In this document: piece after piece, positions 35,715 to 49,207 of the stretch
How the letters are laid out: each line of letters begins with the position of its first letter
Numbering within the stretch: position 1 is the stretch's first letter
Origin: Ascaphus truei
Taxonomy: Eukaryota; Chordata; Amphibia; Anura; Ascaphidae
Length of the DNA: 64,000 nt
Assembly: GCA_036426205.1 (NCBI GenBank)
Contig: CM071573.1
Coordinates: 40,816,106-40,880,105, forward strand
Direction: 5' to 3'
Position numbers and translations under genes: made by a program
The notes under the pieces: model-generated
What the model was told of the DNA's origin: nothing
Databases searched by the model: none
Seen by the model: only the letters and a program-made list of their open reading frames with translations

Positions 35715-36172
35715 AGCAGCAATACTACTCTCCCCTATTTTTTTCTTATTTTTATATGTTAAGCATGTGACACTGTATAATTCTACATTCTTACCTAAGC
35801 TGACAATCAGTTGGTGCACCTGTTATAATTCCTGATTGTGTGACAAACAAAATGACCACCTTTCAGTTTCAATCAATCCTTCATTCAGTTTATCTCAGCA
35901 GCAACAATGTATCCTGATATTACTAAGGTAACATTATCTATTGTTACAGTTTGCAGCTCAAACTGCTGGGAATATTGTCTAAAAATTATCCCAAACAGGA
36001 CAGTGATGCAAAGATCTTGCCCTGCTGGGGAGGTGGGCTAAAACCTGCTATAGAAATCAAGGGATGCTTTCAAACTCATTAAGAGTCGAATAAATAAGTC
36101 AGTTACTATTATCTTATATATCAGAACTGATTTATTTAAAAAAAATAACATTATATTTCAAGTTGTGCTGCT
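35715..36172. mobile_element. TTAA-type miniature element, second family
   Basis: TAAAGCAGCAATACT at the left matches the inverse of AGTTGTGCTGCTTTAA at the right, where TTAA (36173-36176) is intact. The left target reads ATAA and is degraded. The counterpart in copy 2 is about 56013-56477. Confidence 0.6.
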
Positions 36173-36176
36173 TTAA

Positions 36177-37949
36177 TGTCACACGGGCTGCTGTGGGTCT
36201 CTCACTTTGCCAGCCAGTACCACAAACACAAGGGTATTCTTTTATCAAATCTCAAATGACTTGTCTAAGGTCACAACGCTCCTTCATCCCATTGCTGATC
36301 CTCCTCCTCATTCTGTGAAACACAGGTTTGTCTCACATACTGCATTCCAATGATTCCACACTCTCATAAAGACTATCTTTAGATGCTGCTTCTACGGGAA
36401 GACAAGCAGACATGGTTTGCTAAGGCTCATCAAACACAGAGGTCCAATCCTTTATTGTCCTTCCTGTCATTTTTTGTACAACCACTGGAAATTGGCAGTG
36501 AGATTTAATGAACCCACAGCTATTTATTTTTAACCTAACTTTGAAACATCACAGGCAGATAATCCGATTAAGGTGAGCTATGACAGCAGCAATTACAGCG
36601 TCTTGGCATTATCCAGCCTTGCTTTGATTTATTTGGATACAATTAAGCACTGAGATAGTAATGCCGGTGCAGACAGCATGATAATCAGGGAAGGAGATGG
36701 AAAGTTAGCATTTCTACTTAAAGATTAGGAATCAAATCCTGAGACAGGCTGATATTTACAGGGATGTCCCAGATACCATCTACTGTCCTCACAGATAATA
36801 AGAGCATGCTGTGGCAAAGACCAGGCACTGACTATGGGTTATAGGACAAGCCAGCACTGGCTATCTTCTTGGGGAATATCGGGAGAAACACATTTATCCA
36901 GTGCTTTTATCACCCTGAACATCTATAATACAGTCCTGTAACTCATCTCTAGTAAGTCTCTACCACAGGTCTCAGTGTGATCCAGGCTGATCCATCTGAT
37001 TTCAGTGGGGAAAGTCTTTCTGAGATTCTAATCACTGTATGCAAACGACATTCCCACACTTTAATGAATATGCCCATAAATTGGATGTTTGACTGTGAAA
37101 ATCAAATGATATACAGTAAAATTCTAAGTGGAACACTGTGTTCTCATTTGCATTTCATTTCCCAGAATCCCTTGCTGCAGTGCAAGCACTATACACTAGG
37201 AGATAACGGTGAAAAGCAGAGTTGCAGACCTGTCTGAGGCATGTGAATGTGCTCACAAGTGATATTTTCATTTGCTAAGTGGAACATGAATTATAACGCA
37301 AAGCAAAACGTGTCTGAGACACAAAACACCACTTTGAAAGCAATGCACTTTAACAGTTGAAAGGTCCACAAGTTTTCTTAAGTTCACTCAACTAATACAA
37401 TACGATGTATCCAGCAGTTTATTTACTAATCATAATTTAATGCTAGTAAAACTTGAACCTCTCTAATAATAAAGTTCCATTTAAATAGGCAAGTCATTAA
37501 GCCGGGGATTGACTCATTTGCTCTGCCAATAAAACCTCAATACTAACAAAATGGCAGCACTACAAAAAGGCAGAATATTATGAAGTTCAAGTACTTTCAT
37601 GAGAACTCCCATTCCATATGGAGCTTTGTCTCCACTGTCCTCCCTTCAGGACCAGTTTAGTGCACATTAATCAGCTTATTTGGATCTAAGAGAATATCCC
37701 AAAGCAATTTTACACCTGTTGGCACATCTGGCATGGACACATGTTAAAAGATCAGGCTTATAGTTTCCACTTGATAGAGAAATTATACTAATCAGTTGGT
37801 TCCCAGGTGCATGGGAAAACTGGGATGCTACCATTTTATAATTTTATACAATTGAGAAATAATTGCATATATACAAATTGTACAATACTCATCCCAGCAT
37901 CAGTGTGCTACAAATTAAGAACAAAACATTCAGGTTAGAAGTTTTAAAC
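36177..37949. other. AT-rich spacer in copy 1
   Basis: No gene or repeat boundary recognised. It corresponds to 56482-58237 in copy 2, where the match becomes almost free of indels after about 57540. Confidence 0.4.
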
Positions 37950-37986
37950 ATGGATTGTGAAATCGCTGAAGCAGTGCCCGATCTTC

Positions 37987-38350
37987 AAGAAAAGGGGAAA
38001 GCACTATGTGCCAGGGCAGGGACAGGGGCAGGGAGAAGGGAGAGGGAAAGCACTATGTGCCAGGGCAGGGGAAGGGAGAAGGGAGAGGGCAAGAGAAGGG
38101 AAAGCACTATGTGCCAGGGCAGGGACAGGGAGAAGGGAGAGGGAAAGCACTATGTGCCAGGGCAGGGTCAAGGACAGGGAAGGGGAAAAGGGGGAAGGGA
38201 GAGGGAAAGAAAAGGGAAAACACGGGGAGTTAAAAGTCCAGGGCAAGGGGGGCAACGTCACGTTTCGGGGTATAGGAACCCCTTCCACAGGCCCGTTCCC
38301 AGGTAGACCGTAGTCACCTGGTACTTCCCTAAACCCTGCAACAATGTCCC
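37987..38350 (-). mobile_element. Fragment of the snapback-3 family, with hammerhead-like motif
   Basis: The sequence matches one arm of the element at 59586-60680: AAAGCACTATGTGCCAGGGC, then AAAACACGGGGAGTTAAAAG, then the hammerhead-like motif at 38250-38294. Its start (37990-38220) is expanded into a GGGAAGGGAGAGG-type minisatellite with four AAAGCACTATGTGCCAGGGC units. Overlapping glycine/arginine frames here are repeat artefacts. Confidence 0.65.
38250..38294 (-). ncRNA. Hammerhead-like motif, variant core
   Basis: Minus-strand order: GGGC (stem I), CTGTGGA (core), a GGGG/CCCC stem II, GAA, ACG-TGA-CGT (stem III with a three-base loop), T, then GCCC, which closes stem I. Every helix is present and pairs perfectly. 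The core should read CUGANGA; here the invariant A at position 6 is U, so cleavage is doubtful. Confidence 0.4.
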
Positions 38351-39001
38351 TGAGACACAGTGACAAGCTTATAGATTTGCAGTTATCCCCCTTTTTACCG
38401 TGCCCCACATCTGCCTGAACGGACACTCTACATAGTGTGTGCGGCCATCTTGCCTCGCTATATATATGAATGTATGTATTGGCTGTATTTATATAAATGG
38501 GGCTTCTTCCCTTTGTAGTGAATGGGTTAACATGGAAATACTTGTATCTAAGGCTATGTTGGAGCATTCCTTGGCTGCAGAATAGGACCAGTTTGGGCTA
38601 TTATTGACATTGGTAATTTAGGCTGGAATGTGGCTTTTTGGAGATCAGAGGTCAGATGGCCTCCGGCCCTGCAGCTGTGTGACGGCGCTTGTTGTCTGTG
38701 TCACTCTGTGACCACACAGTGTGTCGCAGCAACAAGACAGGTCCCCTCCACTCCCCCTGATCCAGCGCAAAGCTAAGGCCCAGTAATTGGAAGCATAAAA
38801 GGTATAAGGCTGCACACCATTAAAGAATCACATATACTCGCAGTTACCGGGACTCCTGGTGCAGGGGGCGGCACCTGTCCGAGGGAACGCCAAGAACTAT
38901 GTGGCAAATAGATGTTCCAGGAAAGGACTGGACGGTTATAGGGGGAGGGTTCCCTGTAATAGAGTGATAGGTACAGGACGGTTATAGGGGGAGGGGTCCC
39001 A
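38351..39001. other. Spacer between the two large copies
   Basis: Mixed sequence without a recognised gene. A segment with GGACGGTTATAGGGGGAGGG occurs twice (38930-38950 and 38976-38998). Confidence 0.5.
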
Positions 39002-40139
39002 AAACCCTGGTCTAGGAGTACAAAAATGTCTCTAAACATCCACCTCCCCAGTGCAATGGAACTGAACTGATCTTACCTGGGGTCTATATACTGCAAAACT
39101 ATTATTCAGTCGCTGATGTGACACAGACACTTATAATATAGAACTGTATACTATGTATCAAACCACTTTTTTTTTTGCGGCGTGAACACCAAGTCTTACA
39201 TTTGCAATAATGAACGCTCAACTTGGCGTTGTAACTTTTTGTGCTCGCACATGAGTAAATATAATATCAAAGACTTTGTTGTGGGCGCATCAGAAAAACT
39301 CAAACACATAAAGGCATCAATTTCACCATCTTTTTGCCAGCGTAAAAACAAACTTGGGTATTGTTTCTCTAAAGTCGTATACAAAAGATGTATGTGGATT
39401 AGTATACAACAATATAAAAATGATGCCCAATGGAACTAATCAATAATGTATTTTCACAGAAACTTTGTAATCTGTTTCCATACAGTTTCTCAAGGGAAGT
39501 TGTAGACTAGTACACTATGTGACATTTGTTCAAATGATACAATGGGGGTATGTCACTAAGCAGTGATAATGCTTTTATTGAGATAAAAAGCCATTATAGC
39601 GCGATACTGCATTCTGTGAGATTCACAAAGCATTGATAATGGCTTTTAAGTAGCCCATTATAGCATGTTACTGCACTGTTATCACTGCTTTGTGAATCTC
39701 ACAGCAGGCAGTAATCATGCTATAAAGGCGTTTGTCTCACTAAAAGCACTTATCACTGCTTTGTGCATAACCCCCAATATGTGTGGTTATTTAAAAAGAA
39801 CATTTCTTTTAAATTACTTAAATATGCTTTTGTTTACTGATGCCTTGCGTCAATGTTGTGCCTTTTAAATGTGTAATGTATCAAAAAAAGTGTGCGATTT
39901 TAATCACTGTTATTGTGTGTCGCATGTAACAACATCTCTTCCGGTACGATAATAAGGTGCTACCACCTTTGTACGGTAAGGACTCCTTTGTTGCACTTCA
40001 ATTATGCGCAATAGAACTCTTTCCGTGGATACACAAACCCCCCACTATGTTGTATAATAGTCAGTGGTCTCCCTACTTAACTTAGAACTTGGGTAAGAAA
40101 TTGTATAGGAAGATGATCAGTAACTTTAAAGCTGCAGTT

Positions 40140-40574
40140 CAGTTCATATTCCCTGCATGGGTGTTTTTTTTAAATTAATATCAGTTCTGTAGTAAGAAAA
40201 AATACTTTTAGCATTTTCTGTTTTTTTAAAAAAACAACTTTGAAAGACAATTTTTCTTGTATTCTATTTTAACAAGCATTTGCAAAGGCACTGCCCCTTC
40301 ATGTCCTGTCATCAAGCCCTGGCACACCCCTTTGTCAGCCCTGCCCTCCTTCTAGCACATGTCAGTGCAAGGAGTGGCTCATTAATATTCATGAGCTTCC
40401 ACTTAGAGACTAGAAGCCGAAGAAAAACATATGTCCCTAAATGTTTGCCGATCAATACATGGAGAACGAATTGACCTGCAGCTATACAGTTCTTTAGGTA
40501 ATTCGAGATTGCACACATGAAAACTATTGAAGTAACACAAATTAATTAAAAAAAAAAAAACTGAACTGGCAGCT
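40140..40574. mobile_element. piggyBac-type miniature element, copy 2
   Basis: Counterpart of 25959-26389, with TTAA at 40136-40139 and 40575-40578. The right terminus reads CTGAACTGGCAGCT, one base longer than its partner, which breaks the perfect inverted repeat seen in copy 1. Confidence 0.85.
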
Positions 40575-43500
40575 TTAATCTGAAAAATGGAGATCTGCAA
40601 AAAAATGTTTTTTAAGACTCTATTCTCCGTGTTACGAATTGTATTCAGACGAATATTGAGCAAGTCTACCAGCATCAAAACTGAGGAAGAACCAGCATCA
40701 CATTTACCATTCCTATTGAAATTGGATTTTTTTTTTTATGACTCTGGTGTAGCATTTCTTTGCATCAGGTTGGGGCTGGGAGGCTTGGTTAAAAACAACA
40801 AAGATTATCGGCAAAATAAGGGCGGAACAAAGAAAGCCAACGAAAAAAAGGAGGAAACAAGAGAGGATCGAACAAGTTAAAGGAGGGAGGATACATAAAT
40901 AGACTGAATAATAATAATTATATATGTGTTTAATGCTAATGATGGACACCCTGTGGCGCTCACACCCATACGCAACTGAGCCTGCCCCCATTGAGGGCTT
41001 CTTCGTGGTGGCGTGTGTGTGGGCCCGAACCTCAAGCGTGCGAAAAGTCTAAAATTTTTTACTTTAAGCTAACCATGATGAAGCTTGTCATTTAAACTAT
41101 TACTAAACTTAGATATCCCTGAACAGCTTAAACGCCCCCCCCCAACACCAATGCATCATCGTGTAATTACAACCTGAACTTCTAATTTTCCATAAACAAT
41201 GTGTGTGTGCCGAGCACTCGTATTTTACGTGGAACTCTTGTCTTTTGTCACTTTTTTCCTCACAGAATTGTATTGTGATGATATAACCTATTTCCGTAAC
41301 AAAACACCAAGAAGTTTTGACTTGGCTGAGCGTATACGTGTGCGATGGCACTTGCGAGCGGAGTGTAGTGAGCCTGCCTTTGGCTGCGTCCCATAGTGAA
41401 CGTGGGCGAGCACATGAGCGTTTCACACGGCGTCCCCCTCACCTGCAGCAGGAGAGATTCTGGTCCTGCATGCAGAGGCGCTGGGAGAGGCGTTGTCGGG
41501 GGCGCGGCCGTGATGTCACGGAGCTGGTTCGTCCGCTCACGTGACGCGCGTCTCGTGCCGAGGCTCCGCGGCTGCTGCTTGCGCGCGCCGAGATCCGGCT
41601 GCTCTGCTCGCGTCGAGCTCCAGCTTCTGCTGCTGTCACGCGGTGAACTCCTGCTGCTGCTGTAAGCACTTGAGATCTGGCTTGCCTTTTGCGCAGGCAC
41701 GCGCTGCCGTCACTTACTAGGGCACGCCACTCCGGCAACGAGTTCCTGCAGCATGGGCGCAGGTGCGGGGGCCTCATCTGCCACAGTGACGTCACTTCCG
41801 GGACTGTACTTTCCATCTCCATCAAACCGTTTCTCCCATGGAAATTTTCATATCGTAGGTGCCAGCATAGACTTTCCATCTTCAAAAAGTCTCATGAGGG
41901 CATTCATAGTTTTACCAGGTCCAAAGCCTGCAGAAACATCATAGGAACCTCAGTACCACACAGATATCCACTTCATATCTGCTGATCTTCTATCCGTTTG
42001 GAACCTTGATATTTCCTTAGAGGCGTTGGCCAACGTTTTTCCTATCTCAGCAGAGGATGAGGGTCTAAGGCCTAAGGCCCCCGCTCTCCAGAGTCAGCGC
42101 ACCCGCACTGCAGACAGGCGGTGCCTGACATACACAGACCGCGATATGCGTTCGTGGTAGCGGGAAGCCGGAGCGTGAGGTGGGCGGGATGAGGGCTTGA
42201 CAGGGAGGGGTGGCGTGCTGAGCGAGGGACCCCTACTCTCCACCCCCCCTCCCTCCACGGACTCGGGCTGGGCTGCTGAGGGTAAGTTTAAAACACACAC
42301 ACCAGGCACTCTACATACACACACACACACACACAGGAGGCACATCATACACACACGCGCGCTCACACACAGCAGGCACTCACTCATACACACACACACA
42401 GACAGAGAGGCAGGCACTCAGGCACAACATACACACACAGACAGCCGCCGCCTCAGACACACACACAGACGGCACTCACCTGCGTTTCACTCCACACTCC
42501 TCCCCGCTCCCCGAAGCCTCTCCTCCCCCGAAGCTCCTCCCCATTGGCTCACAGCCACACACGTGACCGCTTCAACGCAGGAAACCCATTCTCTTGTGTC
42601 TCCTACGCTGACACGCCCACAGCGTGTAGTCAGCTGTGCGCCAGGGGGGACCGTGACCGGCTCGCGAGGATTCCCTGCTGGTGGGGAACCGCGACATGGG
42701 CCCGCCCGCGCCAATTAGCGTCAGCGTACTCGAGCCTAAGGGCCTCATGCAGTAAGCGTCGATAAAGCAGTTTTTGCCATACTCCGTCAAATTTGCTTTG
42801 AGATTCAGTAAGCCCGATAAGTGTATTTTGATGCCATGTTTTCTGTGCCGATACTTTTTTTCGCTGTTCGCCTGCCGAAAAGCCCGTTTTTCGGCACCTT
42901 TCGGCACTTTTAAAATCGGCTGGTATTCAGTACCAAAATCAGCTTATCGGTGCTGATCGCCACTCCAAAATGGAGAGTTTCTTTCCCAATGTTTTCCCGC
43001 CAACCAAAGTTGGCAAGTTGGAGGGTAGAACGATCGCTACGGTTGCCGAAACGGCATGTAGAAAAAATTAATTCATAGGGACATCATTGGAGGCAATGGA
43101 GCGGGGACGTATAACATTATAGTATTTTTTTTTTTCGGTTTTACATTCCCATTGCTCACAATACAAATGTGTTAGCAGTACATGTGGGGGGCATTCACTG
43201 GCATTGGTCACCCCTGACATTTATTAGTTGGCCATACATTGTACTTTTATATGTTATTCGTCATATCGTGTCACATTACTCATCATGTGATGATGTCAAT
43301 GGAAAATCCTATACTCAACTCTTAAAGGAGCACATCACATCATATCACACATTTTACTGACTGAGCGACAATTGTTTTATATGATTTTACCCATATCACA
43401 CATCTAACACATCCACCGTATAGTCATGTTGCTTTACATTAGACAATGCTTGTAAGTGGTAACGCATCATCAAACGTTCATGTATATCCTTTCTTCTCAT

Positions 43501-44053
43501 GTTTACATGTACTTTGGGTCCCTCCCTTTTTGATGACCGTCCGCTATTGGACACTCAATCACAATTGCTGTTTACATTGTAAACGTTGCATTACAAGCCT
43601 TCATGCTAACTTATACACACAGCTACAATAGTTACTCATTGTTTACACGTTTCAAACTGATTCATAGCACTCTCCTTCATGACATAAATGTATGCATATT
43701 CACACGGAATTCTTGTTTGAACATGTGGACCTAACATGGCTAATTAGACATCTTGCAGCAAACTTGTTACTTCAATCTCCATGGTTTTAGAATATTACAT
43801 GACTGAGTGTTGCGTTCAGAAGTGGGTACATGCATTACCAAGTATAAACACAATCATTTACAATGAATGCTTGTACAAAGATTCACATTACATCTTGTAA
43901 ATATCACATTGGCTGCTGAATACACAAAATAATACTTCTTTGAACAAATGATCCAGCTTGGGAGCCAAGTACTTTAAATGTTAATGTCACCGTACATTTT
44001 ACATTCACCTGACATCATCACATAGCTATTTAAAGGACGCCCATTACTGCTCA

Positions 44054-45240
44054 TTCACAGCTACTGATTTCAAAATGATGCGATTGTTTATGATACGGAG
44101 GAACTTCTTTGTGCCACGAGTGAGCTGGCTGATGAAGAGAATGACATAGGGCAGGGAGGGACAGAGCCAGGGACCGTGACAGGCACGCGACACGACAGGA
44201 CAGGGCAAGGAAAGGGAATGGATTGAAGATCAGAGGAGACAAGTTGTGGGCTCGTCCGCGTGTTACAGGGAGAGAACCCTGTTTAGATGGGTGAGTGAGG
44301 AGGAGATAGTAAGTCCGCTATCGTTTGAGTTCAGCAGCAATCTTCTCTCTTTATGAAGCGATAAGGGAGATTTAGATTTGTGAAGCCAGAGGTCGTGCAG
44401 TCCCTGGGCTTGTTAAAATGCTGTGCTCATTACATTATCTTGGCTTCCGCGTCATCGCAGACACCTTGGGCATGTGGGCGGGGGTCTCGCAATCCACATT
44501 CTCCGCGGGCCTTTACCCAGTTTTCTATCTGCACTCAAGAGACCTCTAGGTAATATATTTATTTTCCTAAGAGCAGACACGTGGCTGGATCCGAATGGCT
44601 TTTATGCCTAGCGGGATAACCATGTGTGATGGTGGCAATCGATTGGTACCATGGTTGTTTGATTCCGCCTAGTCAGAGTGAGCATGCTTACCGCAACGTA
44701 AGCACTACCATTCCCTGAAATGTACAGGTGGTATGCGATGCCACGATTAAGATATGCATTGGTAGCCAAATTCCCGTGGGTTCCAGTCACGATTCCTCTA
44801 TCCTGATGAACTCTCAGTCTTCCATGCTTGCGAGAATTCTTTTTTGGACCTGGTTGCTGCTGGTGAGTACTATTATGATGTTGTAACACTAAACTCTTCT
44901 TTTCAAAAAAAATAGGAATTATTATATGTATAATGTTATCACTAATGTTACCTTATGTTGCTACATTGATTATAGGTGACCCAGGATACCGATTAGGCCG
45001 TGGCTCATTGACCCCCCCCGGTGCTAAACCCTCAAACTGAAGCAGAGGAGAGGTACAATGCTGCCCATATTCGACGCGATCCGTTATAGAGAGGACATAT
45101 GGCCTTCTCAAGACAAGGTTTAGGTGTCCCTCGATCGAAATGGTGGGACCTTCAATATAAGCCTCAAAAAAGTCTGATATAATCATAGATGTGCACTTTG
45201 CACAATGTGCACTCAGACTAATTTAGTTACAGACATAGGT
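44054..45240 (+). pseudogene. HARBI1-like: HARBI1-like DDE transposase, frameshifted
   Basis: Harbinger transposase landmarks appear in order across frames: RERTLFRWVSEEEIV (about 44262-44310), WAGVSQSTFSAGL (44477-44515), the first catalytic Asp in AID (44635-44643), HAYRN then NVQVVCDA near 44690-44745, the second Asp in SSHDS (D at 44791-44793), and the Glu in RSVIERTYGLLKTRFRC (E at 45089-45091). An intron-like gap with GTGAGT near 44865 and ATTATAG near 44977 precedes the last exon. All three acidic residues are readable, but several one-base shifts and stops separate them. Given the indel noise of this copy, some breaks may be sequencing errors. The product would cut and join the element ends at TAA/TTA targets. 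Confidence 0.85.
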
Positions 45241-46980
45241 GAGCCTTTGGAGTGATGAGCAATCCAACAATTTGCCAGCCTGACAATGACAAACATCCAG
45301 TGGTTCAGAGACCCGTCCGAATGTCCATAAATGTTTTGTTTTCATGTAAGTTAATACATATATGTTCATATTACTACTTTACTATATTCACTATGTTATA
45401 AACACATTTTCCCCAAAACCATTTCTCTTAGTAAAACAGATGAAATCTGGGTCCCACCCTTTCTCTTCTCTGCTGTGTCTACAAAAGCATGTGGCACCGG
45501 ATGTCATTCATCCATAGGTTATATAATCCTTTCTTATAATCGTTGAAGTTGTGTTAGTGAAATACAACAGTGTGACAATGATTCATGTCGTACATTCAGT
45601 TGTTGATTAGGCAAACTCAATACACATAGTATGGGCCATAGTCATTCCTTATTGCAACAATAGTGGGGGGGTTAACATACAATGTTCTTGTAACACTGTG
45701 ACATGGGCATCACTATATGTCTACACACATTGTGCTTTTTCATATTATAATTTAGCACATTACATGGGTGTCTATGTAACCCCAATACACACTTTGGTGT
45801 TTTACTTCGTTCAGAGATGTCATGACAAATTGGTTTGATCAATTATTATATACATATAGAATTTAATTTTGGTATATGTCCTCAATGACTCCCATGTATG
45901 TATAGAACTGACATCTGTCATAAGATTTGACCCCCTCTACATACGTATACTTATACGGCATTTATCAACCCAACCATTTGCAAAATAGATATTTTACAAC
46001 ATTTTTGTTTTCTGTATATGTACATGCTTTTACTACACTTTGATGGTTTCAGGTGCATTGTATTTCTCAAAAATAGTTACTGACATCCCATTTAATGTAA
46101 TGTTACCCTACCAAATTGCATTACTTATATAAGTGGGGTGTAGAGAGGGGAATAAATGTTGCTATTATTTTGATGCTGGGAGGTGATTAACCACGGATGC
46201 ACATAGGATCATAGCACTCCATGCTGATTGCCTGTAACACACCAATGCTTGTTACAATCTTGTACTTAGCAATGTATGGTGATGAGGTTGTATCAATGTA
46301 TTATCTGGTTTTAATGTAACCTTTTCACTGTGTATGTATAATTCCACGTGTGTTTTCTTGTTGACCTACATGTAACAACTGTAAAAATGTTAACGCATGA
46401 CAAACATTTCTACTATTTATTAGTTACATTGTCAAATTCCATTAACACCTAATGGACAAGTTGTTATATAGTTGTAATGTCATTGACGTAACTTAAACAA
46501 TCTTATGATGATCATTATGAAATATGTCTAAATATTCACGTTCAATCCTGCACAATAGCATACGCACAATTTTCGTACCACGTTTGTGTGTATCTCCATT
46601 AGTGTATGATGCATGTTTAACAACATCCAATATACATCAGTATTAATCTGTTCTTTATATGAATCAGACTCACTTTAACTCTGTATGGTGTGTAACGTGC
46701 CTAAACACACACACTATATTTACTTGTGTTTATCAATATACAGAGTAAATTTCATGTTTAATGAGTGTAGGCGATTATTCATACATCATGCATTATAGGT
46801 GGCACTGACAACTTGGTTCTACATTAATTCCCATTACAAACCATTTACTAAAAAAATCCCTATATAACTTTTTGTACGTTTCATATAATTGCTACATGGT
46901 TTTATGTACCCTTACCATGTTCATACAGTCTTTTTTGTGTTCATGTTGGGTGGTGTTTTGCTGTGTGGGAATGTTGTTAT
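45241..46980. other. AT-rich interior of the long Harbinger element
   Basis: No coding signal recognised downstream of the transposase. Present only in copy 2. Confidence 0.5.
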
Positions 46981-47340
46981 ACTGTAACTGCTGCGGCCAA
47001 GGTTTATTCGAGCATTTGCCCGTTCTTGTCCGCAGCAGTAGCCTGGCGTCGCGCCCGATGTTTACGGGCGCGCGCCGAAGCAGCGGAAGGCTCCCTCCAT
47101 AGGGTCGCTCTCCCTACCGCTGTCCGGGTCCGCCGGGTCCCCGGAACCCCCTGCCGCCGTCCGCGATCGCGGGACACCCGGCTCCCTCGGAGCCTGACGC
47201 TCGTGCAGGGGGCCGGCAGGCCCGACGACGCGTGACCGCGCGTCATTAACGCGGCACGCCGAGGGCGGCCACTAGCAAGCCGGAAATCTCCCCGGCTTGC
47301 GGTAACCGGCCACCACTTTAATAAAGTGTGTCGTAGTGTA
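46981..47340. repeat. GC-rich block inside the long Harbinger element
   Basis: It begins near CTGCGGCCAAGGTTTATTCG and ends near CGGTAACCGGCCACCACTTT, then AATAAAGTG. It is far more GC- and CpG-rich than its surroundings and contains GCGCGCGCCGAAG and CGTGACCGCGCGTCATTAA-like sequence. CTGCGGCC...TTTATT and AATAAA...GGCCGG near the two ends could be degenerate inverted termini of a nested element. Overlapping Arg/Pro-rich frames are not called. Confidence 0.45.
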
Positions 47341-48991
47341 TTTTAGCAGACCATTACTATAATGTTATAACAGTAAAGTCAAGGATACACATAAAACAGA
47401 AAACGGCAGTGGTTAGCAACATCATTATGTTTAATTACGTGGTTATTAAATATTGCATAACGGTTCCATTATGTATTGGTAGTTAATATGCGCAGGCAAA
47501 CATTATAAAAGTGTTGCAGATGTGTATATTAGTTGGGTAGATCCTCCTCAATCTTCTCATATAACATTGCCCTTCCTGAATGATCCCATGTTTCATCCGC
47601 AGCATCTATGAATACCGCAAACACATGAGGTCACAGATGGGACTTATTATATATTTCTACTCATGACAACGCGTTACACATCTCGATTCCTTGGTATACC
47701 ACGCGTACTTCACGGATATGTACAGTCAAGGTTACATTAACATAAACATGTTTATTTTTGATAATGGGTTGCTGGCAGAACTACGGATATTATGTTTCCG
47801 TTGCCTGTAATACATAATAATGTGCACGCACATCTTAATTGCGCACGCACTTCACGATGTGTTGGACTAAGTTTAGCGCATGCGCTAACAATTTGTAGCT
47901 GTGCGTTTATACATGTCCCTCCATGTTCTTAAGGAGCATTAAGCATATGATATTTATAAGAAATCCAAAGTTTGCTAAACACATTACTTCTACACACGTC
48001 CGTGTAAAATTGTTCTTTAAACGCGACGTGGGGTGGACGGAACCAACATCCGATCAGGTAATACCGAATAAAAGACGTGTGACGTCATGTTTTACGGCAA
48101 CGTGAACTACACGCAAACATCTCCCACCACTAATTTAACATTGGCCTACCGTGCTGTGCACGGCCAACACACAGACGCGCGCGGCATGACATAGTGCACA
48201 GACCAGAACAATAAACCAAACACCCACAGCCAAACAAGTTTCACCGTGCGCACGGACGTTTGGGGGCGAGCACTTACATCCGTCACCTTTTTAAGGACGG
48301 CTTGGGGACATGACACAGGGTTCCCAACGTCATCATGTGGCGTGACCCTCTTTTTTTTAGATGTTTAGATGATAAACACATGAGGTGTGTGTACGTTATG
48401 GTAAATGTTGCAATGATATGTTGAAGAGATAGTAAAAGGTAATATGTATTCGTTTAGCAATGTTTACTAATGCTTGTTGATGTTATTAATTGTATTACGT
48501 AAAAATGTGTAGTGCACGCTACATGTTAGGCAGTCCGCAGTTTACGCTGATCCAACGCATTTGGCATACAAATGTGCAGATACAAAAATTCAAAGTTAAT
48601 CACGGGGGAGTCAACGCATAACAATTTTTTTGTTATTTACCATTCTTGTAGAAGGTAAACCTTGGTTTGGCTGAAACAAAGGTCGCTCCAGAAAGACACT
48701 GTATTTTCTCTCCATGCTTGAGGCACCCGTTAATCCCTGTATGAAAAACATCTCCATGAGGTGCTAACTAGGAATCGCCACAGCCTCGTGTTCAAGAAGA
48801 CACTCCGACAGACGTGGTTGTTTTCCCAATCAAATGTTTCTTCTCAACAAGGTCGTAACAGGCTGAGTCGTTTGCTATCTTGCATCTGGGCTTCAGGAAT
48901 GGAGAGTGAAGCTATGCAGCACGGTATCGTTTCAGACGGGTAAAGTTGTGGTGGATCCATTGCTATTGTTATTTAGGAAAATATATGCTAT

Positions 48992-49207
48992 TTACAGAAC
49001 ATAAGTCCCATGTTCCATATAGATTTTATTTTTGGGCCAATAGCGCCAAAATCCATAAGTGTTCGTGTTGTTTTCGACCCGTTCAAAACTCAAGTCATTT
49101 TTGATAAAAGCGAAGCGTACAGCAAGCTTAAAAGTATCTGCTCGAAGATCCTTCTGTATGTAGTATGGCTATTTGTTACGGATCAAGTTCCTAGATTTGA
49201 CCAACGT
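48992..49207. other. About 210-bp block absent from copy 1
   Basis: Copy 1 reads CTATTTAGCAGAATAGC without interruption at 30890-30906; copy 2 has unrelated sequence between CTATTTACAGAA and TAGCTTTTTT. The block has a balanced composition unlike its AT-rich flanks, no inverted ends and no clear target duplication. It interrupts the counterpart of the 146-codon frame. Confidence 0.6.

Larger units (their letters stand above)
24828..37986. repeat. Large direct duplication, copy 1 (13.2 kb)
   Basis: The sequence matches 39002-58274 in the same orientation, from AAACCCTGGTCTA at the left to GCAGTGCCCGATCTTC at the right. Shared landmarks in the same order are the palindromic element at 25366, the TTAA element at 25959, the GC-rich element at 27917, the Harbinger element at 28605-34591, the hAT-like element at 35170 and the TTAA element near 35715. 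This copy reads cleaner: inverted repeats are better paired and the frames longer. Confidence 0.95.

Noticed and set aside
37863..38567. Overlapping 118-187-codon frames
   Set aside because: They arise from a GGGAGAGG minisatellite and an element fragment; several frames on both strands are open at once, as expected from low complexity.
43835..47778. First read as an independent insertion into copy 2
   Set aside because: It contains the HARBI1-like transposase expected in a complete Harbinger element and shows no target duplication at its edges, so absence from copy 1 is better read as a deletion there.
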